From the NCBI GenBank assembly GCA_002782905.1, contig PFJA01000076.1, forward strand, positions 1 through 27,215: a stretch of 27,215 nucleotides of DNA, read 5' to 3'. Shown here in pieces: positions 15,051 through 22,496 of this stretch (the stretch's first letter is position 1; each line of letters starts with the position of its first letter). This DNA is from Lysobacterales bacterium CG_4_10_14_3_um_filter_64_11 (GTDB lineage: Bacteria > Pseudomonadota > Gammaproteobacteria > Xanthomonadales > Xanthomonadaceae). A model generated the notes under the pieces. The model saw nothing but the letters and a program-made list of their open reading frames with translations, did no database searches and was not told the DNA's origin. A program made the translations under genes and the position numbers.

Positions 15051-18000
15051 ATGATCAATCGAAATCAGCTTCGTTTGTCGCGGCTCACGCTCGGCCTGAT
15101 CGCCGCGCTGGCCACTGCGCCGGCGTTTGCGCAAAGCACCTCGGCTTCGGTCGTCGGTCAAGTCTCCAGCGATGACGGCCGCCCGGTCGCCGGCGCGCAG
15201 GTCACCATCCTGCACACCCAGTCCGGTACGGTCAGCCGCGCCACCACCAACGAAGACGGTCGCTACTCCTCACGCGGTTTGCGCGTCGGTGGCCCGTACA
15301 CCATCACCATCCAGCGCGACGGCTACCAGCCCACCGTGCAGGAGAACGTGTTCCTGCGCATCGCCTCTGATGCACAACAGGTCAACGCCAGCTTGCAGTC
15401 GACCGCCACCACGCTGGAAGCCGTGCAAGTGGTCGCCGGACGCCCGGATGATGTGTTTGGTACCAACAAGATGGGTACCGCGTCGATCATCGGACGCGAC
15501 AAGATCGAAGCATTTGCCTCGATCAAGCGCGACTTGCAGGACTACGCTCGTCTTGATCCACGGATCAGCCAGACCAACAAGCAGCGCAGCGAGATTTCGG
15601 TAGCCGGCCAGAACGTGCGCTTCAATTCGGTGACCATCGATGGTGTGTCGATCAACGACACCTTTGGTCTGGAAGGCAACAACCTGCCCACCGCCAAACA
15701 GCCGATCTCGATCGATGCGATCGAACAGGTCGAAGTCAATATTGCCAACTACGACGTGACCCAGTCCCGTTACAGCGGCGCCAATATCAACGCGGTGACC
15801 AAGTCGGGTACCAACGAGTTTCATGGCGGGCTGCTGTATGTGAATCTGGACGACAGCCGCATCGGTGACGATGCGGGGCAGTCGTTCAACGGCTTCACCA
15901 AGCAGGAAACCTACGGCGGCACCTTCAGTGGTCCGCTGATCGAGGACAAGCTGTTCTTCTTCATTTCCTATGAAGACTTCAAGAGCAGCGACATTGCGCC
16001 GGATGTGCGCTTGGGCAATGCCGACGGTACCGACGAAGCGAATGAAGTGGATGCCATCAGCCAGTCGGTGATCGATCAGGTTGCGGCGATTGCCAGTAGC
16101 CGTTATGGCATCCCCGACATCGGTTCGTTCAGTCTCGGCGGCGACAACGACGTCGAGGATATTCTGGTCAAGATCGACTGGAACATCAACGATAGCCATC
16201 GTGCGGTTTTCCGTTACAACCGCACCGAAGAGTCGATCCGCAACGTCAGTAACCTCAGTGCCTCCCGCAACGATATTTCGCTGAGCACCACGTGGTGGGA
16301 TCAAGCCAAGGAGATCGAGGGAGTCGTGGGGCAGTTGTACAGCGACTGGTCCGACAACTTCTCGACCGAGCTCAAGTTTTCGTACCGCGATTTCTCGTCG
16401 GCCCCCAGCTTCCAGCAGCGTCTGCCGTTCGTGAGTATCGGTGTCGGTTCCAGCGATCTGTTCTTTGGTCTGGATCGCTTCCGCCATGCCAACGACCTGC
16501 AAACCGAAACCTACAACGGTTATTTCCAGGGCGATTGGTACCTTGGCGATCACACCGTACGTTTTGGTGTCGATTACGAGCGTAACGAAATCTTCAATCT
16601 ATTCGTGCAGGACGCGCTCGGCAACTGGCGCTTCAACTCGATCGCCGATTTCGAGAACAACCGGCCGCGAAGCTTCATTTTCCGCAGTTCGGTCACCGGC
16701 AACGTCAAAGACGCGGCCGCCGAATTCGCGCTGGAGAACTATGCCTTCTTCGTGCAGGACAGTTGGCAGGTCAGCGACAACCTGAGTTTGATGCTCGGTC
16801 TGCGCGTCGATGTGCCGAATGTCGATGGCCGTCCGCCATTCAACCAGGTGGCCAGCGATACCTTCGGTTTTGCCAATGACAGCACCATCGATGGGCAGGA
16901 ACTGTTCCAGCCGCGCTTCGGTTTCAACTACAGCTTCGACACCGAGTACAGCACGCAGTTGCGCGGTGGCTTTGGTCTGTTCCAGGGCGCTGCGGCAAAC
17001 GTCTGGTTGGCGAATCCGTTCACCAACAATGGGCTGTCGTTGGTTGATTTCGGCTGCGGTACCGGCGGCCTGGATAGCTGCCCCTCCAATTCGGCGCTGT
17101 TGCCGCAGTTCACTGGCGACCCCGATAACCAGCCCGAGTTCGTGTCTGGCCGCCAGGCGCCGTCTGGGGTCGATATTCTTGCCAAGGACGTGCAGCAGCC
17201 GTCCAACTGGAAGTTCAACGTAGCGCTCGACAAGGAGCTGGCCAACGGCTGGGTGGTGTCGGGTGAGGCGCTGTTCACCGAAACCGATCACGGCATTCAC
17301 GTGCAGCACCTCAACTTGGGCGACCCCACCGCGATCGGCCCGGATGGCCGGCAGATGTTCTGGAACGCGGCTGGTTTCAATCCCGCCAACTGGAACGTCG
17401 ATGGCCGTTCTGATCGTAGCGTGTCGTCACGCGACAACCGTGATCGCGCCTTCGGCGATGTGATCCTAACTCGCGATACCGGCAAGGGCAGCGGCCAGAG
17501 CTACTCGATCACGTTGTCGGATCCCACCCTAGAGAACTGGTATTGGGCGGTTGGCTACGCCTACACCAACGCCGATGAGGTCAGTCCGCTGACCAGCTCG
17601 CGCGCGATTTCCAACTTCACCAACCGGGCCGCGTTCAACCCGAACGACGCGGTATCGTCGACCGCCAACACCGAAGTGCGTAACCGCATCACCGCTGCGG
17701 TCAGTTGGAAGCATGAGTTCTTCAAGGGGTACAAGACCGAGGTCAGTGCGTTCTACGAAGGCCGTTCCGGCACGCCGTTCAGTTACACCTTTGATAACGA
17801 CGCCAATGGCGATGGTGTGTTCGGCAACGATCTGCTGTTTGTGCCGGGCGCACGCGGCGACGTGAAGTTCGGGTCAACCGCCGAAGAAGATGCCTTCTTC
17901 GCGTTTTTGGCCGACAACCCCGGGCTGGCACGCTTTGCTGGAACCACCACCAGCCGTAACAGTGCGCGCGCGCCGTGGGTGAACAACGTCGATCTGCGCT

Positions 18001-18272
18001 TCACGCAAGAGGTCCCCGGCTTGTTTGCTGGCCACAAGGGTCTGTTCGCGATCGACATCTTGAACGTGGGCAACCTGATCGACAGCGACTGGGGCCACAC
18101 CGACACGGTGCCGTTCCCGTTCAATCGCGGTATCGTCGAGTTTGGTGGTGTCGAGGATGGCAAGTTCGTGTATCGCTTCAACTCACCCGACCGCATCAGC
18201 CGCTTGACCGACCAGGGTTCGACGTTGGCCTCACGCTGGCAACTGCAGGCAACCTTGCGCTACACGTTCTAA
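15051..18272 (+). CDS. Oar-like TonB-dependent outer membrane receptor
   Basis: This 1073-residue outer membrane protein has a signal peptide (residues 1 to about 27, ending AFAQ). A carboxypeptidase-regulatory-like beta-sandwich follows (about 33-115; VVGQVSSDDGRPVAGAQVTI, then TNEDGRYSSRGLRVGGPYTI). Next come a TonB plug domain (about 130-250) and a long beta-barrel. The barrel ends in an aromatic-rich last strand finishing LQATLRYTF with terminal Phe, the outer membrane assembly signal. This architecture is the Oar/OmpA-related receptor type common in xanthomonads and myxobacteria. No TonB, ExbB or peptidase gene is adjacent. The ligand is unknown; peptides, glycans and iron chelates are all possible. 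Confidence 0.9.
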   Translation: MINRNQLRLSRLTLGLIAALATAPAFAQSTSASVVGQVSSDDGRPVAGAQVTILHTQSGTVSRATTNEDGRYSSRGLRVGGPYTITIQRDGYQPTVQENVFLRIASDAQQVNASLQSTATTLEAVQVVAGRPDDVFGTNKMGTASIIGRDKIEAFASIKRDLQDYARLDPRISQTNKQRSEISVAGQNVRFNSVTIDGVSINDTFGLEGNNLPTAKQPISIDAIEQVEVNIANYDVTQSRYSGANINAVTKSGTNEFHGGLLYVNLDDSRIGDDAGQSFNGFTKQETYGGTFSGPLIEDKLFFFISYEDFKSSDIAPDVRLGNADGTDEANEVDAISQSVIDQVAAIASSRYGIPDIGSFSLGGDNDVEDILVKIDWNINDSHRAVFRYNRTEESIRNVSNLSASRNDISLSTTWWDQAKEIEGVVGQLYSDWSDNFSTELKFSYRDFSSAPSFQQRLPFVSIGVGSSDLFFGLDRFRHANDLQTETYNGYFQGDWYLGDHTVRFGVDYERNEIFNLFVQDALGNWRFNSIADFENNRPRSFIFRSSVTGNVKDAAAEFALENYAFFVQDSWQVSDNLSLMLGLRVDVPNVDGRPPFNQVASDTFGFANDSTIDGQELFQPRFGFNYSFDTEYSTQLRGGFGLFQGAAANVWLANPFTNNGLSLVDFGCGTGGLDSCPSNSALLPQFTGDPDNQPEFVSGRQAPSGVDILAKDVQQPSNWKFNVALDKELANGWVVSGEALFTETDHGIHVQHLNLGDPTAIGPDGRQMFWNAAGFNPANWNVDGRSDRSVSSRDNRDRAFGDVILTRDTGKGSGQSYSITLSDPTLENWYWAVGYAYTNADEVSPLTSSRAISNFTNRAAFNPNDAVSSTANTEVRNRITAAVSWKHEFFKGYKTEVSAFYEGRSGTPFSYTFDNDANGDGVFGNDLLFVPGARGDVKFGSTAEEDAFFAFLADNPGLARFAGTTTSRNSARAPWVNNVDLRFTQEVPGLFAGHKGLFAIDILNVGNLIDSDWGHTDTVPFPFNRGIVEFGGVEDGKFVYRFNSPDRISRLTDQGSTLASRWQLQATLRYTF

Positions 18273-18295
18273 CCCGCTTCAGCGTAGGTAACACC

Positions 18296-18325
18296 CAAAC
18301 GGCCGGCGCTTGCGTCGGCCGTTTG
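18296..18325 (+). terminator. Terminator hairpin after the receptor gene
   Basis: CAAACGGCCG (18296-18305) pairs with CGGCCGTTTG (18316-18325). The ten-base middle adds three further pairs, giving a stem of about 13. It is followed by CTGTTTG, weakly T-rich. It lies 23 bases after the receptor stop. Confidence 0.75.
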
Positions 18326-18340
18326 CTGTTTGTGGCGGTA

Positions 18341-18539
18341 GGATGGGTAGAACGCAGTGAAACCCATCGTCCGGTCAGAACCCGGTCAACGCGGCAAATC
18401 CGTTACGCGTGTGATGGTCGCCCTGATCTTTCGTGCTGCGTGATATGCGTTGCGCTTGATGGGTTTCGGTCGCTTCGCGACAGCGTTCGCCGTGCGAACT
18501 ACGCCTTCGCTGCGCTCGGTCGCTGCGTTCTACCCATCC
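18341..18539. repeat. Nested inverted-repeat element between the receptor and the toxin gene
   Basis: The outer arms GGATGGGTAGAACGCAG (18341-18357) and CTGCGTTCTACCCATCC (18523-18539) are perfectly complementary over 17 bases. The inner arms GAAACCCATC (18359-18368) and GATGGGTTTC (18458-18467) match over 10. Each half is itself partly palindromic (GATGGGT/ACCCATC). The type resembles a GATGGGT...ACCCATC extragenic repeat I recall as frequent in proteobacterial genomes. It lies at the convergent junction of the receptor and the toxin gene. The rest of 18273-18576 holds no gene I can support. Confidence 0.75.
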
Positions 18540-18576
18540 TGCACACTGCCCATGCTGCACACTATCCACGGCTCGG

Positions 18577-18858
18577 TTACAAGCTCAATTCGGCATGTGA
18601 GCCGAGCCGCACCAAGCGCAATGTATGGCTATCGGGTTGCTGATAGATCGGCACCCGATCGGGCTTGACGTGGCAATCGCGGTGATCCCCCCAGTCGCCG
18701 GAAAGGGCGTGGTCGCGGTATCTTTCGGGCAGCGGTTCGTCCGCTGCCAAGTGCGGAATGATCACGCGCAGGTCTTGATCAAGGGATGCTTGATGCCGGC
18801 CTTTCAGCTCGCGCCGATCGTCTTTTTTGAACCGACTGGTCCACTCAATCGCCCGCAT
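18577..18858 (-). CDS. YafQ-family type II toxin (RelE/ParE superfamily)
   Basis: This is a predicted ribosome-dependent mRNA endonuclease toxin. From the ATG at 18858 the product has 93 residues (E. coli YafQ has 92). It keeps the catalytic set I recall for YafQ: His50 (RYRDHALSG), His63 and Asp67 (CHVKPD) and the C-terminal His88 (LGSHAEL, equal to His87 of YafQ). The start lies inside the antitoxin gene and overlaps its end by 14 bases in another frame, the usual coupling of such modules. A longer frame from 18894 adds 12 residues with no ribosome-binding site. The toxin looks intact and probably active. Confidence 0.9.
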   Translation of the reverse strand: MRAIEWTSRFKKDDRRELKGRHQASLDQDLRVIIPHLAADEPLPERYRDHALSGDWGDHRDCHVKPDRVPIYQQPDSHTLRLVRLGSHAELSL

Positions 18859-19108
18859 TGAGTGCGTCCAGCAACTCGTCCACGGTGTCGACACGCGGCA
18901 AGTTACCAGCGCGCGCTTGCTTCATGGCCGCGAGGGTGATGGCGTTGGGAATCAGTGGCTCGCATGGCAATGCCTTGTCGTGGGCCACCTTGGTGAGCAT
19001 CAGACGCACCGCGTCGGACACGGTCAGACCCATCGCGGCCAATACAGCCGCAGCCTCCGTCTTGATGACGCCGTCGATGCGAGCTTGTACGAGCTGGTTT
19101 GCAGCCAC
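18845..19108 (-). CDS. DinJ/RelB-family antitoxin
   Basis: This antitoxin neutralises the YafQ-like toxin and represses the pair's promoter. The best start is GTG at 19108, with GAGAGGAGATATAAC giving an AGGAG site directly before it; the product has 87 residues. An ATG at 19144 lacks such a site. The N-terminal half (QLVQARIDGVIKTEAAAVL, then MGLTVSDAVRLMLTKVA) is the ribbon-helix-helix DNA-binding domain of the RelB/DinJ type. The C-terminal half (from about residue 50) should wrap the toxin. The gene precedes and overlaps the toxin gene, the standard order. Confidence 0.9.
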   Translation of the reverse strand: MAANQLVQARIDGVIKTEAAAVLAAMGLTVSDAVRLMLTKVAHDKALPCEPLIPNAITLAAMKQARAGNLPRVDTVDELLDALNAGD

Positions 19109-19133
19109 GTTATATCTCCTCTCGTGAATTACG

Positions 19134-19167
19134 TTGTCATGCACAAAGCGGTGACGTGCAATTGTCA
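19134..19167 (-). promoter_or_regulatory. Candidate operator of the toxin-antitoxin pair
   Basis: Two short inverted repeats lie just upstream of the antitoxin: TTGT-CATGC-ACAA (19134-19146) and TGAC-8 bases-GTCA (19152-19167). Ribbon-helix-helix antitoxins normally bind paired short palindromes at their own promoter. The half-sites are short, so this could be chance. No firm -35/-10 is seen. Confidence 0.35.
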
Positions 19168-19174
19168 GGATCGG

Positions 19175-19648
19175 TCAGGATTCGCCACTCGCATACACCG
19201 GCAGTTCGGGGTTGCGGCGAAACTCGAAGATCAAGCGGGTTTCGATGTGTGCCACCTCGGGCCGATCGGTAAACGCGCTCAGTGCAAAGTCGCGCAGGTG
19301 GTCGGAGTCGCGCACGCCGACATGCACCAGAAAATCGTCGGCACCGGCGAGGTGGTAAAGGCTCAAGACCTCCGGTAACGACAGCAAATGATCGTGGAAC
19401 GATTCCACCAGCGCGCGTGAGTGGCGGGTGAGCCGTGCGGCCACCATCGCCTGCAAGCCGATGCCGACGGCGGCAGGGGCGACTTCCGCGTGGTAGCCCA
19501 GGATCGCACCGCTGGCCTGCAAATGACGCACCCGTTGCAGGGCGGTGGAAGCGGCGATTCCCACTTGCGCCGCCAACTCGTTGTTCGGGGTGCGTGCATT
19601 ATTTCGCAACAGCCGGATCAGGGCGAAGTCTATTCGGTCCAATGCCAT
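19175..19648 (-). CDS. Lrp/AsnC-family transcriptional regulator
   Basis: This 157-residue regulator has the Lrp layout. The N-terminal helix-turn-helix includes LDRIDFALIRLLRNNARTPN and ELAAQVGIAASTALQRVRHL, and a C-terminal RAM ligand-binding domain follows (about 65-150, with GADDFLVHVGVRDSDHLRDF). It is divergent from a Cys/Met-type PLP-lyase gene with 93 bases between them, and that gap contains three palindromes. Such pairs occur in Pseudomonas putida, where the Lrp-type MdeR activates methionine gamma-lyase mdeA. By analogy this protein probably senses an amino acid and controls the neighbouring enzyme gene. The start ATG at 19648 has an AGG-rich region upstream. Confidence 0.92.
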   Translation of the reverse strand: MALDRIDFALIRLLRNNARTPNNELAAQVGIAASTALQRVRHLQASGAILGYHAEVAPAAVGIGLQAMVAARLTRHSRALVESFHDHLLSLPEVLSLYHLAGADDFLVHVGVRDSDHLRDFALSAFTDRPEVAHIETRLIFEFRRNPELPVYASGES

Positions 19649-19663
19649 GCAAGCCTACCTTTT

Positions 19664-19731
19664 CCGAATCGTATTCGGGTGTGAGTTTGTCTGCCGTAGC
19701 ATATTCTAGAATGGGTGCATTCGACAGAATG
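19664..19731. promoter_or_regulatory. Cluster of three GAAT/ATTC palindromes, Lrp-type operator with -10 box
   Basis: Three inverted repeats share GAAT/ATTC half-sites: CCGAAT-CGT-ATTCGG (19664-19678), ATTCTAGAAT (19703-19712) and CATTC-GACA-GAATG (19718-19731). TAGAAT (19707-19712, five of six consensus) is a likely -10 for the rightward gene and overlaps the central palindrome. The -35 is unclear. The centres are about 36 and 17 bases apart. This is a plausible binding array for the adjacent Lrp-type regulator. Confidence 0.6.
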
Positions 19732-19741
19732 GAGTGTCGCC

Positions 19742-20938
19742 ATGACCCGTTTCGAGACGCATGCGGTACACGCCGGGCGCGAGGATTTCACGGCGCTGGG
19801 CATTCACGCGCCACCGATCGATTTGTCCACCACCTATCCGGTGGCTGATCTCGACGCCGGCACCGCCAGCTTCGATGCGTTGGTGGCCGGCGAGGCGCAG
19901 GCCGCCAATTCGATTTATGCGCGGCTGCACAACCCCACCGTGGCGCGCACCGAGCGGGCACTGGCTACGTTGGAGGGTACCGAAGCCTGTGTTGCCTTCG
20001 GCTCGGGCATGGCCGCGCTGACAGCGGTGATGCTCGCCGCACGCGCGCGTGGCGAGCATGTGTTGGCGGTGCGTCCGATCTACGGCACCAGCGATCATCT
20101 GCTTGATTCGGGCCTGCTCGGCATGCACACCGAGTTTGTGCAAGCGGATGAAATTGCGCAGCGTCGGCGCAGCGATACCGCATTGATCGTGATCGAGACG
20201 CCAGCCAACCCGACCCTGGATCTGGTCGATATCCGTGCGGTGGTCGCCGCCGCGGGTGATGTGCCGGTGCTGGTCGATTCCACCTTCGCCACGCCGGTGC
20301 TGCAAAACCCGGCTGCGCTGGGCGCGCGTTATGTGTTGCACAGCGCGACCAAGTTTTTGGGTGGCCACGGCGACGTGATCGCCGGTGTGGTGTGCTGTGC
20401 CGATGCCGACGCCAAGCCGTTGCGCACGGTACGCGCTGCCACCGGTGGGCTGTTGCATCCACTGGCGGCGTTTTTGTTGCATCGCGGCTTGCCGACACTG
20501 GCCTTGCGTGTGGAGCGCGCGCAATCCAACGCCAGCGTGATCGCCAAGCGACTGGCAGCACACCCGGCCGTGGCCAGCGCGCACTATCCGGGGCTCGGCA
20601 CGGTGCGCAACGCGCATCTGCTGGGTACGCAAATGCGCGGGCCGGGAACGCTGATCAGCATTGATCTGCATGCCGGCCATGATGCCGCAAGTGCGGTGAT
20701 GCGCGCGGTAACGTTGATTACCCCGGCGGTAAGCCTGGGTTCGGTGGATTCGTTGATCCAGCATCCGGCTGGCCTGACCCACCGCATGTTGAGTGCCGAG
20801 GCGCAGCGCGCCTGCGGCATTACCCCAGGGCTGTTGCGGCTATCGGTGGGGATCGAGCAGGTCGAGGATTTGTGGGCTGATCTGGATCAGGCATTGAATC
20901 ACTGTCATGGGAGCAGCGGCTCGCAGGCGGCGGCGTGA
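19742..20938 (+). CDS. Cys/Met-metabolism PLP enzyme, methionine gamma-lyase / cystathionine lyase-like
   Basis: This 398-residue gamma-family PLP enzyme acts on sulfur amino acids. The ATG at 19742 (MTRFETHAVHAGRED) has GGAG before it. Visible motifs are RPIYGTSDHLL with Tyr114, the Schiff-base Lys204 in HSATKFLGGHGDVIAG, and the C-terminal SLIQHPAGLTH and GLLRLSVGIEQVEDL blocks typical of methionine gamma-lyases and cystathionine synthases and lyases. The divergent Lrp regulator suggests a catabolic methionine gamma-lyase. However, the Cys after Tyr-Gly in P. putida methionine gamma-lyase (Cys116) is Thr116 here, so the substrate is uncertain. Cystathionine gamma-lyase or O-acyl-homoserine sulfhydrylase activity are alternatives. 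Confidence 0.85.
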   Translation: MTRFETHAVHAGREDFTALGIHAPPIDLSTTYPVADLDAGTASFDALVAGEAQAANSIYARLHNPTVARTERALATLEGTEACVAFGSGMAALTAVMLAARARGEHVLAVRPIYGTSDHLLDSGLLGMHTEFVQADEIAQRRRSDTALIVIETPANPTLDLVDIRAVVAAAGDVPVLVDSTFATPVLQNPAALGARYVLHSATKFLGGHGDVIAGVVCCADADAKPLRTVRAATGGLLHPLAAFLLHRGLPTLALRVERAQSNASVIAKRLAAHPAVASAHYPGLGTVRNAHLLGTQMRGPGTLISIDLHAGHDAASAVMRAVTLITPAVSLGSVDSLIQHPAGLTHRMLSAEAQRACGITPGLLRLSVGIEQVEDLWADLDQALNHCHGSSGSQAAA

Positions 20939-20953
20939 TGGGTCGCGGGCTTT

Positions 20954-21021
20954 GGGCGCGATGCGCCCCGGGTTTCGGGCGCGATGCGCCCCGGGTTTCG
21001 GCGTAGCCTCAACCCGGGCTA
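20954..21021. repeat. Tandem-duplicated REP-like element between the PLP enzyme and pilR
   Basis: A 23-base unit (starting GGGCGCGATGCGCCCC) occurs twice in direct tandem (20954-20976 and 20977-20999), followed by CGTAGCCTCAACCCGGGCTAC (21001-21021 region). The second unit plus this tail matches 3092-3131 almost base for base. The element sits at a convergent junction and probably helps end both transcripts. Confidence 0.8.
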
Positions 21022-21074
21022 CCGGGGCTGGCATAGCGCAAAAACCGTGTCGCCATGCGGTCGCGGGTTTGCGG

Positions 21075-22433
21075 TCAGTCGATCTCGAGCTTTTTCAGCT
21101 TGTAGCGCAGGGCGCGAAAGGTGATGCCCAGGTGGGCTGCGGCTTTGGTCTTGTTGTAGCGGCATTCTTCCAGTGCCTTGACGATGGCGTCGCGTTCGAG
21201 TTGCTCGATGTAGTCGGGCAAGCCGCTGGCCTGCGCGCTGGCCGTTGGGCTCGTGCTTGCAACGGTGGCGGCATCGCTGCTGCTGGCAAGCGGGCTGCTC
21301 ACCGGCAAGTGCAGGTCTTCGGCGGTGAGGCGGTCGCCCTCGGCAAGGGCGACGGCACGTTCAAGAATATTTTCCAGCTCGCGCACATTGCCTGGGAACG
21401 CGTAAGTTTGCAGGGCACCGACCGCGCCGGAACTGAGCGTGCGCACCGGCTCGCCATGGTCGCTCGCCAGTCGCGCCAGGATCGCAGCGGCGAGATCCGG
21501 GATATCGTCGCGGCGCTCACGCAGCGGTGGTACTTTCAGCTCAATGACGTTGATCCGATAAAACAGGTCGTGGCGAAACTTGCCCTCGCTGACCAGGTGC
21601 GACAAATCCTTGTGCGTGGCCGACAGGATACGCACGTCCACTGGCAATTCCGCAGATGCGCCAACCGGGCGTACCGATTTTTCCTGAATGACGCGAAGCA
21701 GTTTCACCTGCATGTGCAGTGGCAGCTCGGCGACTTCATCGAGAAACAGCGTGCCGCCATTGGCCGCCTGGAACAGGCCTTCCTTGTCGGCGTGCGCACC
21801 GGTGAAGCTGCCTTTGCGATGACCGAAGAATTCGCTTTCCATCAACTCGGCCGGGATGGCACCACAGTTGACCGGCACGAACGGGCTGCTCGCACGCGAG
21901 CCTTGCTCATGAATCAGGCGTGCAACGCGCTCTTTGCCAACGCCGGACTCGCCGCTGATGTAAACCGGTGCCTGGCTGCGCGAGAGTTTGTCGATGGTGG
22001 CGCGCAACTGCGCCATCACCGAAGACTCGCCGATCAAGCGACCGGGGTTGTTGACGCGGGTTTCCTGCAATTGCAGCGCGTGTTGCACCAGGCGCCGCAG
22101 CACCGTGAGATCCACCGGCTTGCTGACGAAATCGAAGGCGCCGGCCTTGAGCGCGGTGACGGCGGCCTCGACATTGCCGTGTGCGGTAATCATCGCCACC
22201 GGCGTTTGCGGGTAGCTGTTGGCGATCAGCGCAATCAGATCCAGCCCGTTGCCATCGGGAAGGCGCATGTCGGTGAGGCACAGATCGTAGCTGTTCTCGG
22301 CCAATTGCGTTTTGGCGCTGCGGATATCGGCGGCGGTATCCACGCGCAGGTTCATGCGGCCAAGGGTAAGCACCAATAGCTCGCGAATATCGTGCTCATC
22401 ATCCACCACCAATGCACTGCGGGTGTTCGCCAT
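21075..22433 (-). CDS. pilR: Sigma-54-dependent response regulator PilR
   Basis: PilR activates sigma-54 transcription of the type IV pilin gene. The 452-residue protein has a receiver domain (acidic pocket Asp11/Asp12, phospho-acceptor Asp55, Thr83, Lys105). The AAA+ domain carries Walker A GESGVGKE (161-168), the sigma-54 loop GSFTGA (208-213, the PilR-type variant of GAFTGA) and Walker B LFLDEV (229-234). A C-terminal Fis-type helix-turn-helix (NKTKAAAHLGITFRALRYKL) follows, and the protein ends LKKLEID, close to Pseudomonas PilR. It follows pilS by 63 bases on the same strand. No pilin gene is in this window; next to it on the other side is the PLP enzyme. Confidence 0.92.
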   Translation of the reverse strand: MANTRSALVVDDEHDIRELLVLTLGRMNLRVDTAADIRSAKTQLAENSYDLCLTDMRLPDGNGLDLIALIANSYPQTPVAMITAHGNVEAAVTALKAGAFDFVSKPVDLTVLRRLVQHALQLQETRVNNPGRLIGESSVMAQLRATIDKLSRSQAPVYISGESGVGKERVARLIHEQGSRASSPFVPVNCGAIPAELMESEFFGHRKGSFTGAHADKEGLFQAANGGTLFLDEVAELPLHMQVKLLRVIQEKSVRPVGASAELPVDVRILSATHKDLSHLVSEGKFRHDLFYRINVIELKVPPLRERRDDIPDLAAAILARLASDHGEPVRTLSSGAVGALQTYAFPGNVRELENILERAVALAEGDRLTAEDLHLPVSSPLASSSDAATVASTSPTASAQASGLPDYIEQLERDAIVKALEECRYNKTKAAAHLGITFRALRYKLKKLEID

Positions 22434-22496
22434 ACCTTGCTCGATCCTTGTGTATCGTGAAACCTTAACGTAATGCCTTGATTTTGCATAGAGTTA

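Noticed and set aside
18341..18539. Inverted repeats considered as ends of an insertion sequence
   Set aside because: The space between the arms is under 200 bases and encodes no transposase. No target-site duplication could be confirmed.
20954..20999. Direct repeats considered as a CRISPR fragment
   Set aside because: There are only two copies, with no spacer between them, part of a REP-like element, and no cas genes.
20907..22379. A 490-codon plus-strand frame opposite pilR
   Set aside because: It is antisense to a full sigma-54 activator; no start signal or domain was seen.
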